Source: JAJPKK01 sp035311445 (GTDB lineage Bacteria > Pseudomonadota > Alphaproteobacteria > Rhizobiales > Xanthobacteraceae). Taken from it: a stretch of DNA of 42,581 nucleotides. The stretch spans positions 1-42,581 of the forward strand of contig DATGCX010000114.1 of NCBI GenBank assembly GCA_035311445.1, written 5' to 3'. Numbering within the stretch: position 1 is the first letter of the stretch; each line of letters opens with the position of its first letter. Under the pieces are notes generated by a model. It worked only from the letters and a program-made list of their open reading frames with translations. It was not told the origin of the DNA and ran no database searches. The position numbers and the translations under genes were made by a program. Of this stretch, positions 17,199 through 23,782 are shown one piece after another.

Positions 17199-17399
17199 GT
17201 GAATACAGACCTGTTTCAGCGACGCGCCGATGAATGCCGGCGCCTTGCCACGGTTGCGCGCAACGCTAGTGACAAGAAGTTTTGGCTAGGGCTGGTTGAG
17301 CGCTGGCAGGCGCTGGGGAGCCAAAACATGCGGGAACTTGGGCGAGATAAGTCGCGCTCATCTCGCCGGCGGCAATCCGGACTGTCCGCGGCCGATTAA
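17199..17399 (+). CDS. Small 'FQRRADECRRLA' family protein, copy 1
   Basis: The 66-residue basic, helical protein starts at a GTG at 17199 with GGAGG seven bases upstream. Its core is LFQRRADECRRLATVARN, then FWLGLVERWQAL. It is the paralogue of the gene at 18075: same length, same GTG start, same leader and about 50 of 66 residues identical, which strongly supports both as real. The pattern 'FxRRAxECRRLAxxxxxxxxxxxWLxLxERWxxL' fits small proteins common in Bradyrhizobium-like genomes; that is memory, not a search. No function is known. The stop is followed after 14 bases by the hairpin of the convergent RNA candidate B. Confidence 0.72.
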   Translation: MNTDLFQRRADECRRLATVARNASDKKFWLGLVERWQALGSQNMRELGRDKSRSSRRRQSGLSAAD

Positions 17400-17401
17400 C
17401 G

Positions 17402-17521
17402 GTTTTTCGAGAAAGCCCCGGTTGGGGGCGGAATACAGCCGGGGCTAAGCCCAAGCCGGGGAACCATCTGAGCTGTCCCGACGCTGAGGCGATTTGAGAG
17501 TTCTTTCAAAGCCGCAACCGT
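17402..17521 (-). ncRNA. Candidate small RNA, copy B of a three-member family
   Basis: On the minus strand it reads a conserved segment (GCGGCTTTGAAAGAACTCTC, then AAATCGCCTCAGCG), a middle with GACAGCTCAGA shared with copy C, and an 11-bp hairpin with one G-U pair (AGCCCCGGCTG / CAACCGGGGCT). TTTCTCG follows, a modest T-tract. The plus strand has no T-tract after the same hairpin, so the minus orientation is favoured. The core has TCGCCTCA where A and C have TCACCTCA. No promoter is clear. It lies tail to tail with the small gene at 17199-17399. Confidence 0.42.
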
Positions 17522-17542
17522 CGACAGTGCAGGGCCATTTAT

Positions 17543-17596
17543 CGGGGCAAAGGCGCCCCGGTTCCCCCGCGGGTGGATCGAGGGAGAGACCGGGGC
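17543..17596. repeat. Two mutually exclusive GC-rich hairpins
   Basis: CGGGGC (17543-17548) can pair with GCCCCG (17555-17560). The same GCCCCGGT (17555-17562) can instead pair with ACCGGGGC (17589-17596). The two stems exclude each other, as in an attenuator, but no leader peptide or downstream gene supports such a role. It lies upstream of candidate RNA B on the minus strand. Confidence 0.4.
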
Positions 17597-17859
17597 TGCT
17601 CGATGCGTTGCGCACCGTGATGGGGTTGAGAGGGAACGGCCGCACGCGAACAAGCTAACGGCAACTCGCTGCGATTTATTCCGGCGGATGCGAAAATTAT
17701 CTCGGCGGGTCCGGACGGGTTAGGTGCGCCTTCCAGCCGCGCCTGCTCAACTTCCCGCTTTGCGGCTTCGGCGCTTCCGCGTACTTTGTTTCGACAGTGC
17801 CAGGAAAGGTTGCGGTAGACATCGGACCGGAGCGGCGGCAGAGGTAGCGTTATCGAAAA

Positions 17860-17942
17860 GCCCCGGTGGAACCTTACCTGGGGCGAGCAATAGCCCCGAC
17901 TTCCTTTTGTCCGAGCTTTCCAAGTCCCCGAAGAGGTCGGGG
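17860..17942 (-). repeat. Hairpin cluster, possible fourth RNA 3' end
   Basis: Three stems occur here: GCCCC.GGT with ACC.GGGGC (17860-17884, one bulge), GGGGC with GCCCC (17880-17897, overlapping the first) and CCCCGA with TCGGGG (17926-17942). On the minus strand the first stem is followed by CTTTTCGATAA, a short T-tract as in the RNA candidates, but the conserved core is absent. The interval 17522-18074 otherwise shows no convincing gene; a minus-strand frame across it looks like background. Confidence 0.35.
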
Positions 17943-17973
17943 CCGCCACGCGCTATTCCAATTCTATTGGACC

Positions 17974-18003
17974 AAAGCAATTCCCTATAAGGCTCATAGA
18001 TAT
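17974..18003. repeat. Dispersed repeat, copy 2 (CCCTATA...GCTCATAGATAT)
   Basis: This segment matches 15776-15804 (see that entry). It lies about 70 bases upstream of the GTG at 18075. In this copy the AGAGGTCGGGGCC hairpin comes before the repeat, whereas in copy 1 it comes after, so the region is a mosaic of small repeated parts. Confidence 0.55.
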
Positions 18004-18074
18004 TCTTGCGCTATGATAAGTAGCTAACATTGGGTTCATGCGAGGGCTGTGGGCGATCAGTCCGGAGGCGTAGA

Positions 18075-18275
18075 GTGAGTATAGAGTTATTTCAGCGGCG
18101 CGCTGATGAATGCCGTCGCCTTGCCACGGCCGCGCGCAATCCCAGCGATAGGCAATTCTGGTTAGGGTTGGTTGAGCGCTGGCAGGCGCTACACAGTCAA
18201 AGCATAACAAGGCCAGGGCGGGACAAATCCCGTTCACCGCTTCGAAGACAGTCCGAACTGTCCGCGGCCGATTGA
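18075..18275 (+). CDS. Small 'FQRRADECRRLA' family protein, copy 2
   Basis: The 66-residue basic protein starts at a GTG at 18075, with GGAGG seven bases upstream. It reads LFQRRADECRRLATAARN, then FWLGLVERWQAL. It is the paralogue of the gene at 17199 (about 50 of 66 residues identical). The duplication includes the leader, and the convergent RNA candidate on the far side is also related, so a unit of about 350 bases seems to have been copied. Differences are spread along the protein and most are substitutions, which suggests an old duplication kept under selection. Function is unknown. Confidence 0.72.
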   Translation: MSIELFQRRADECRRLATAARNPSDRQFWLGLVERWQALHSQSITRPGRDKSRSPLRRQSELSAAD

Positions 18276-18282
18276 CGATTTT

Positions 18283-18422
18283 CGCGAAAAATAAAAAGCC
18301 CCGGTTGCGGGAGGAACACAGCCGGGGCGAGGTCCAAGCCTGCAACGGTGAGAGCCGTTCTGAGCTGCCTTGCAGGTTGAGGTGATTCGCAAGTTATTTC
18401 AAGCCGCGGATTTCCGATAGCC
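18283..18422 (-). ncRNA. Candidate small RNA, copy C of a three-member family
   Basis: On the minus strand: a conserved segment (CGCGGCTTGAAATAACTTGC, then GAATCACCTCAACC), a middle that can close a 7-bp stem (CCTGCAA / TTGCAGG) around an AACGG/CCGTT hairpin, and a 10-bp hairpin (GCCCCGGCTG / CAACCGGGGC) followed by TTTTTATTTTT. That is a textbook intrinsic terminator and the strongest of the three. It lies downstream of mgtE on the same strand (stop at 18516), so it might be cut from the mgtE 3' untranslated region instead of having its own promoter. It ends just before the stop of the convergent small gene at 18275. Confidence 0.5.
18287..18328 (-). terminator. Intrinsic terminator of RNA C and possibly mgtE
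   Basis: GCCCCGGCTG pairs with CAACCGGGGC (10 bp with one G-U, 11-base loop). TTTTTATTTTT follows on the minus strand. On the plus strand the tract is A-rich before the stem and absent after it, so it works leftward. Confidence 0.8.
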
Positions 18423-18451
18423 ACAGCTGACAGCCGCGGAGGTCTCGACTG

Positions 18452-18497
18452 CAGCATCTCGTCGGGGCTGGTCAAAGACCGACCCCCGATGATGCTG
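18452..18497 (-). other. Long hairpin 19 bases after the mgtE stop
   Basis: Three stacked stems occur: CAGCATC/GATGCTG, TCGGGG/CCCCGA and GGTC/GACC around an AAA loop. There is no T-tract, so it may be a stability element or an RNA-processing site between mgtE and candidate RNA C. Confidence 0.5.
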
Positions 18498-18515
18498 TTT
18501 ACCCGTTTCCTCAAC

Positions 18516-19889
18516 TCACAACAGCGTGCCTCGTAAAATGAGGGCTGCGACTCCGAAATAAATGACCAGGCCGGTGACGTCGACCAGGGTGGCGACGAAC
18601 GGTGCCGAGGCCGCGGCTGGATCGAAGCCGACCGCGCGCAGCAGGAACGGGAGCATCGATCCGACCATGGAGCCGAACGTAACGATGCCAACGAGCGCAG
18701 CGCCCACCGTTATGGCGACCAATATCCAGTGGGGGCCATAATCGTAGAGTCCGAATACCTGCCAGAACGTGATGCGGGCAATACCGATCACCCCCAGAAT
18801 GCTGCCCAGCATGATGCCCGTGGGCAATTCGCGTAACGCCACGCGCCACCAATCGATGAGCCGCAGCTCGCGAAGGGCCAATGCGCGGATGAGGAGCGAA
18901 GTCGCCTGGGATCCGGAATTGCCACCCGAACTCATGATCAGGGGAATGAACAGGGTGAGGACGATGGCTTTCTCGAGTTCGCCTTGAAAACCCTGCATGG
19001 CGGATGTCGTGAGCATTTCCGACACAAACAGCGCGCAGAGCCAGCCGGCCCGCTTGCGGATCATCTTCGCAAAGCCGATGTCCATGTAAGGCTCGTCGAG
19101 CGCTTCCACGCCGCCAAACCGCTGCACTTCCTCGGTCTGTCGCTCCACAATCGCGTCGATCACGTCATCAACCGTGACGATGCCGACCAGCTGGCCGGTT
19201 CCATCGACGACCGGGACGGCCAACAAGTCATATTTCGAAATCACACGCGCGGCCTCGTCGCGGCTGGCAAGCGGCGACAAGGTCACGGGGCGCCGCTTCG
19301 GCGCCGCCGTCAGGACCGAGTCCTCCGGATCGGCCGAAATCAATCGCCGCAGCGGCAGCGCCCGCAACAACACCTTGGAGCGCGGATCCAGGATGTAGAT
19401 CGCGTAGACAGTTTCGCGGGTCCGCTCGACCATTCTGACGTGCTGCAAAGTCTGCGCCACCGTCCAGTTCGCCGGCACGCTGACGAATTCCGTAGTCATC
19501 AGCGAGCCGACGCTCTCTTCCGGATAAATCAGAAGCTGCCGAACCGACGCCTTGGTCTCGGTGTCGAGACGCGCCAGCAGGTCGGAGCGGACCGGCTCGT
19601 CCAGCTCGAGAAACACGTCGGCCACCCGGTCGGCGGACATGCCCGACAACATCGGCACGACGCGATCGCGCGGGATCGCCTCGATGATCTCGCCCGGGTC
19701 TCGCAGGCCAGGGGTATCGAGCGCAGCGATCGCCGTGTCCAGCGGCAGGTTCTGTAGAACAGCGGCAGCAAACTGCGGGATCTCCCCATTGAGCGCCTCG
19801 GCGATGTCGGCTGGCATCTCATCGGCGAGGCGGGCCGCCAGTGCTGCCGGATCGACCACTTCCTCGGTGTCGGTGGTGGTTTCGTTCAT
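18516..19889 (-). CDS. mgtE: Magnesium transporter MgtE
   Basis: The 457-residue product is a typical MgtE, a homodimeric Mg2+ channel of the inner membrane gated by cytoplasmic Mg2+. The N-domain of helical repeats (about residues 8-140) precedes a CBS-domain pair (about 145-265; YPEESVGSLMTTEFV and LAVPVVDGTGQLVGIVTVDD). Five membrane helices follow from about residue 290, with the signature LTLFIPLIMSSGGNSGSQA. Length fits the family. The ATG at 19889 has TGAGGTGA three bases upstream. That sequence is an exact complement of the TCACCTCA core of RNA candidates A and C downstream. The gene stands alone, with 259 bases to the next gene on its left strand partner. Confidence 0.95.
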   Translation of the reverse strand: MNETTTDTEEVVDPAALAARLADEMPADIAEALNGEIPQFAAAVLQNLPLDTAIAALDTPGLRDPGEIIEAIPRDRVVPMLSGMSADRVADVFLELDEPVRSDLLARLDTETKASVRQLLIYPEESVGSLMTTEFVSVPANWTVAQTLQHVRMVERTRETVYAIYILDPRSKVLLRALPLRRLISADPEDSVLTAAPKRRPVTLSPLASRDEAARVISKYDLLAVPVVDGTGQLVGIVTVDDVIDAIVERQTEEVQRFGGVEALDEPYMDIGFAKMIRKRAGWLCALFVSEMLTTSAMQGFQGELEKAIVLTLFIPLIMSSGGNSGSQATSLLIRALALRELRLIDWWRVALRELPTGIMLGSILGVIGIARITFWQVFGLYDYGPHWILVAITVGAALVGIVTFGSMVGSMLPFLLRAVGFDPAAASAPFVATLVDVTGLVIYFGVAALILRGTLL

Positions 19890-20148
19890 CGCTCACCTCA
19901 GGTCGCTGGCGCTTTTTTGGGAATTGGACGCATGAAACACACCACCGCGCCAAGCGCAAAGGCGCAAACGCGCTTCGACGTCGAAAAGGTCATGTCAGGA
20001 CGGGTGTAGTGTCGCCCGGGCGGCAAGGAAAGCCGGAAAACGGCGGCGAGAAAATAATCGCAGGACCGGGCGCTCACCGTCGCGTGGCGGTTGCCGCGGC
20101 CGGATTTGATGCAAACGGCGGGCGATGAATATTCCGCGGAGGATGCGG

Positions 20149-21159
20149 TCAGGCTGCGGCGCGGCGCTCGATCGGCCGCACCGTTAATTGCACGAGCCTG
20201 CCGAACCGCAGCACGGTCACGTCAACTTTCTGATCGACCCGGCTGCCATCGAGCAGGCGCACCAGATCGTCGACCCCGGTGACCGTCTCTTCGCCGAGCT
20301 TGACCACGATGTCTTGGGTGGCGAAGCCAGCCGCCGCAGCGGGGCTATGGGGTTCGATGCCGATCAACAGGGCGCCCAGCTTGTTTTCCAGACCGAATTC
20401 CTGGGCATAACGGCGCGGCACCGGTACGGTCTGGGCGGAGACGCCGATATATGCGCGCCGCACGCGACTGTGGCGAATAAGTTCGCCGAGCACGAATTTA
20501 GCCGTGTTGCTGGCGACTGCGAAGCAAATGCCCTGGGCGCCCGCGATCACGGCCGTGTTGATGCCGACGACCTCGCCTCGCGTCGAGACCAGCGGACCGC
20601 CGGAATTGCCGGGGTTGAGGGCAGCGTCGGTCTGCACCACATCGTCGATAAGGCGCCCGTTCGAGGCGCGCAGCGAACGACCGAGCGCCGAAATGACGCC
20701 TGACGTCACGGTGAATTCGAACCCCAGCGGATTACCGATGGCGACCACGAGCTGGCCGCGGCGCAAGAGCTTTGAATCGCCCAGCATTGCGGACGCAAGC
20801 CGGCGTGCCGCCGTCACCCGCAGCAGTGCGAGATCGGTATCGCGGTCTTCGCCGATCAGCCGCGCCTCGAGGAGGCGACCCTCGCTGTCGGTAAGGCGGG
20901 CCTCGTGATGGCCCTGGATCACATGGCTGTTGGTCAGGACGAGGCCATCCGGAGAAATGACGACGCCGGAACCGATACCGCCTGACCGCCGGCCGTTGCG
21001 GACTGTTTCGACGCGCACCACAGCGGGGCCGACCCGATCGACAACCGCCGCGATACCGCTCGATAGAGCGTCAAGCAGCGCGATTGCCTCGCTCGGCGGG
21101 CCGTTATCAGCGGCCTGATTATCCGGAACACTGCGATCGATGTGGAGCATGGGGGTCAC
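20149..21159 (-). CDS. HtrA/DegP-like S1C serine protease with one PDZ domain
   Basis: The 336-residue product has a trypsin-like domain (about residues 30-215) with the full triad: His79 in LTNSHVI, Asp109 in DRDTDLALL and Ser186 in NPGNSGGPL. One PDZ domain follows (about 230-330). No signal peptide is visible, so a cytoplasmic or peripheral location is suggested, unusual for HtrA proteins. The start is a GTG at 21159; an ATG three codons later (21150) is an alternative. It is the last of three minus-strand genes, 57 bases after the LuxR-type regulator. The catalytically altered homologue at 21802-22722 is in the same operon. Confidence 0.88.
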   Translation of the reverse strand: MTPMLHIDRSVPDNQAADNGPPSEAIALLDALSSGIAAVVDRVGPAVVRVETVRNGRRSGGIGSGVVISPDGLVLTNSHVIQGHHEARLTDSEGRLLEARLIGEDRDTDLALLRVTAARRLASAMLGDSKLLRRGQLVVAIGNPLGFEFTVTSGVISALGRSLRASNGRLIDDVVQTDAALNPGNSGGPLVSTRGEVVGINTAVIAGAQGICFAVASNTAKFVLGELIRHSRVRRAYIGVSAQTVPVPRRYAQEFGLENKLGALLIGIEPHSPAAAAGFATQDIVVKLGEETVTGVDDLVRLLDGSRVDQKVDVTVLRFGRLVQLTVRPIERRAAA

Positions 21160-21216
21160 CGGAGACCGTATATGGGAGCGGCCGCGCGCTTTTTCAAACC
21201 GAGGTCGATCGCTGGG

Positions 21217-21798
21217 TCAGACCATCACCAGACCCGCGCGGATCGCAATCGCGATCGCTTCGAAGCGACCGCGAGCGCCAAGCTTTTCGGTGAGCGAGGC
21301 CACATGAAACTTGGCCGTATGGACTGATACCGCGAGGGCGCGAGCGATGTCCTTGTTGGACGCTCCTTCGGCGAGCAGTGCCAGAACCTGGCATTCCCGC
21401 GGGGTCAGGAGGAACGGCAATTCGTCGCCGCCGTCGCGGGGATCGGCCCAGGGCTCTTCGCTCGCGACGTCGTTGTGTGGCGCGACCGCATAGCCGGCGG
21501 CGACGACGGTAATGACCGCCGCAAGCGTTGCGGCATCCACCTCCGTCGGCACGACCGCGCGAACGTCCGCTGGCCAGCTTTCGGGGGCTTTGCCCGACGC
21601 CAGGGCGATCACCGGAGCGGCGGTCTCAACCGGGCGGTCGGCCAGTACCACATCGACGTCTTCGATGGGCTCGTCAGGATCAGCCACATCGATTTCGGCA
21701 TCGTCGCATATGTCGGCGATGTCAGCGCGAAGGGCACGATCCGCGATGTAAAGGGCGACGCGGATTTGCCGTGTTCGCTGCCGTGGCCGCAAGGTCAC
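21217..21798 (-). CDS. LuxR/NarL-type regulator with a short receiver-like domain
   Basis: The 193-residue protein ends in a LuxR-type helix-turn-helix (about residues 130-190; LTPRECQVLALLAEGASNKD, then IARALAVSVHTAKFHVASL). The N-terminal ~105 residues look like a shortened response-regulator receiver. VDVVLADRP sits where the phosphate-accepting Asp would be, but the canonical length and the Lys-containing end are not clear, so phosphorylation is uncertain. It starts at a GTG at 21798, three bases after the stop of the protease-like gene, which implies translational coupling. A regulator set between two protease-family genes suggests that they act in one response. Confidence 0.8.
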   Translation of the reverse strand: MTLRPRQRTRQIRVALYIADRALRADIADICDDAEIDVADPDEPIEDVDVVLADRPVETAAPVIALASGKAPESWPADVRAVVPTEVDAATLAAVITVVAAGYAVAPHNDVASEEPWADPRDGGDELPFLLTPRECQVLALLAEGASNKDIARALAVSVHTAKFHVASLTEKLGARGRFEAIAIAIRAGLVMV

Positions 21799-21801
21799 GA
21801 G

Positions 21802-22722
21802 TCACGCCTGAGGACGCGGTGCGATCGTAACATTGACGCTCATGCGGGCTCCCGCCCGAATGACGTCGACGGCCAGTTTCTTGCCAACCGCGTCGGGCCC
21901 GAGCTGTTGGTAGAGGCTGCGCAGTCCGCTCACGGCGACACCGCCGACCCCGATGATGATGTCGCCCTGGAGAATGCCGGCGGCCTTGGCTGGACCCGCC
22001 GGATCAAGCGTCACCACCATGGCACCGCGCCGCGTTTCGGTGCCTTCGGCGGGGACGGGGACGCGTTGCAGTCCAACACCGAGATAGCCGCGGGCGATGT
22101 GGCCTTTGGCTTGGATGGTCGGCACGACGCGGGCAATAGTCGCTGCCGGAATCGCGAGCACGCGCCGCCGTGGGCCGAACACCGCGATACCGATCAAGGC
22201 GCCATCGGCACCGACCAGTGCGCCCCCCTCTGCGATTGCCGGAAGGCGTACATCGATCACAAGCCTTGCATCAATCTGCCCACCATGGCGGCTGCGCCAA
22301 GGACCACCCGCAAAAGACACGATCCCCATTGTTGCAACGGTATTGCCATCGGCGCGCCCGATCACGAACGCAAGATGGCCGGCTTGCGGGTCCGGTGCGA
22401 ACGTGTTCGATGCGAAAGCTCTGACAGATGGCGCCGCTTCATAGCGCAGCACCGCAATATCGGTCGATGGATCGCGCCCCGCGAGGGTCGCCTGTACGCG
22501 GTTTCCGTCAGGTAACGTAAGAGCAAGATCGGTGTCTTGCACCACCGTTTCTTCGGCCGTCACAACGATACCGGGTTGCCAGATGATACCGCTTGATGGG
22601 CGGCGACCGCCGCCATGCACGCCGACAACTGACTGCGCCGTGGCAGCAACCGTGGCGGCAAGTTGATTGGAAAACTGCAGGGGAGATGGAAGCTGGAATT
22701 CGGGCGAAACAGGGTTTGTCAT
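21802..22722 (-). CDS. S1C protease homologue lacking catalytic His and Ser
   Basis: The 306-residue product aligns by eye with the HtrA-like gene downstream: a trypsin-like fold at about residues 20-200 and a PDZ-like domain at about 215-305 (RGYLGVGLQRVPVPAEGTE, ILQGDIIIGVGGVAV). The triad is broken. Glu58 stands where His should be (VVTAEETVV), Asp88 is kept, and the serine loop NSGGPL is replaced by AEGGAL with Glu164 at the serine position. It is therefore probably a pseudoprotease with a binding or regulatory role. A strong ribosome site (GGAGGT) lies before the ATG at 22722. It is the first gene of the operon and is divergent from the methyltransferase-like gene. Confidence 0.82.
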   Translation of the reverse strand: MTNPVSPEFQLPSPLQFSNQLAATVAATAQSVVGVHGGGRRPSSGIIWQPGIVVTAEETVVQDTDLALTLPDGNRVQATLAGRDPSTDIAVLRYEAAPSVRAFASNTFAPDPQAGHLAFVIGRADGNTVATMGIVSFAGGPWRSRHGGQIDARLVIDVRLPAIAEGGALVGADGALIGIAVFGPRRRVLAIPAATIARVVPTIQAKGHIARGYLGVGLQRVPVPAEGTETRRGAMVVTLDPAGPAKAAGILQGDIIIGVGGVAVSGLRSLYQQLGPDAVGKKLAVDVIRAGARMSVNVTIAPRPQA

Positions 22723-22893
22723 GATTACCTCCGTTGCGCCTCAGGTGGGGCCGTTTGCGCTGCGAACAACTGACCGGATGGCTAGGTAACGACTGGGGTG
22801 AGCGCCTTGCGTTTTCCGGGACCTTGCCGCAAAACGCATCGCAATCCGGCGGCGGCTCGGATTTCAGAGGGCGGTTTGCGGGAGGCACGGATC

Positions 22894-23559
22894 ATGGATT
22901 TTCAGGCAGCACGCCGGGCGATGGTGGACGGCCAAGTGCGCACCAACGATGTCACCCACCTCGGTCTCATCGCTGCGATCTTGGAAATCCCGCGTGAAGC
23001 CTTCGTTCCAAAAGACCTGGCGGCTCTCGCCTACCTGGACCGCGATGTGGTGATTGCCGATGCCACCGCAACAGAACCTGCGCGCTGTCTCATGAAGCCC
23101 ATGGTGCTGGCGCGGCTGATTCAGGCGGCCGATCCGAATCCGCAAGACCGCGTGTTGGTGCTGGGCGCGGGCAGCGGCTACGCGGCGGCAGTGATGTCCC
23201 GACTGGTCGCCGAAGTGGTCGCACTCGAGCAGAATGTGTCTCTTGTGCAACAGGCCGGGCTGGTACTTTCTTCGCTTGGTTGCCGCAACGTCGTTGTTGT
23301 CCAAGGCGCGCTCGCCGGCGGGGCGCCGGCGTCAGCTCCCTACGACGTGATCTTGATCGACGGCAGGATCGAAATCGTACCGGAGGAGCTGTATGGGCAA
23401 TTGTCGTCACGGGGGCGTATGGTCGCCATCGTAGGGGCCGGTCCGGTCGGGAAGGCTACTTTATTCCGGTCCGGTAACGGGATCCGTGGCCTTGAGCTGT
23501 TCGATGCGAACGCTCCGCTGCTGCCCGGCTTTGGTTTGGCGCCCGCCTTCGTTTTTTGA
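22894..23559 (+). CDS. Protein-L-isoaspartate O-methyltransferase-like protein
   Basis: The 221-residue product begins MDFQAARRAMVDGQVRTNDV and has the SAM-binding motif VLVLGAGSGYAAAVMSRL and the later PYDVILIDG, as in the Pcm family. True Pcm repairs isoaspartate in damaged proteins. Proteins of this rhizobial branch are usually annotated only as Pcm-like. The start at 22894 has GGAGG eight bases upstream; a longer frame from 22798 lacks support. It lies upstream of tolC and popZ, a gene order I associate with Rhizobiales. The 171 bases between it and the divergent protease-like gene must hold both promoters. Confidence 0.85.
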   Translation: MDFQAARRAMVDGQVRTNDVTHLGLIAAILEIPREAFVPKDLAALAYLDRDVVIADATATEPARCLMKPMVLARLIQAADPNPQDRVLVLGAGSGYAAAVMSRLVAEVVALEQNVSLVQQAGLVLSSLGCRNVVVVQGALAGGAPASAPYDVILIDGRIEIVPEELYGQLSSRGRMVAIVGAGPVGKATLFRSGNGIRGLELFDANAPLLPGFGLAPAFVF

Positions 23560-23782
23560 TCCTGTCGGTTTTTAAGATTTCGCGTCCGGCGGGTTTGCCT
23601 GCTGGGCGACCTTGGTGTTGCGCTTTTGCCCCACTGTCGGAATTTTTCCCAATTGAGGTGTATAAGTAGGGTTTTGCCGCGAGGAGGAGTCGCGTATTGT
23701 TAATTTTCAATACCGTAGGGTGGGATTCGGGGTCGCGGTCCATTACGGCGCGATTGTCCTGCGATTTGGTCTGGGGGGCGGG

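Noticed and set aside
17539..17949. 136-residue minus-strand frame with EAAKREVEQARLEGA
   Set aside because: A short stretch looks helical, but the rest is built from hairpin repeats, with no ribosome site and no paralogue. Left as gene-free DNA.
16138..18328. Reading the repeated hairpins as terminators of the small plus-strand genes
   Set aside because: T-tracts follow the stems only on the minus strand; the plus strand has none, so leftward termination is favoured, although a shared role is not excluded.
15570..18497. CRISPR-like array
   Set aside because: The hairpins differ in arms and loops, spacing is irregular, and no cas genes are present.
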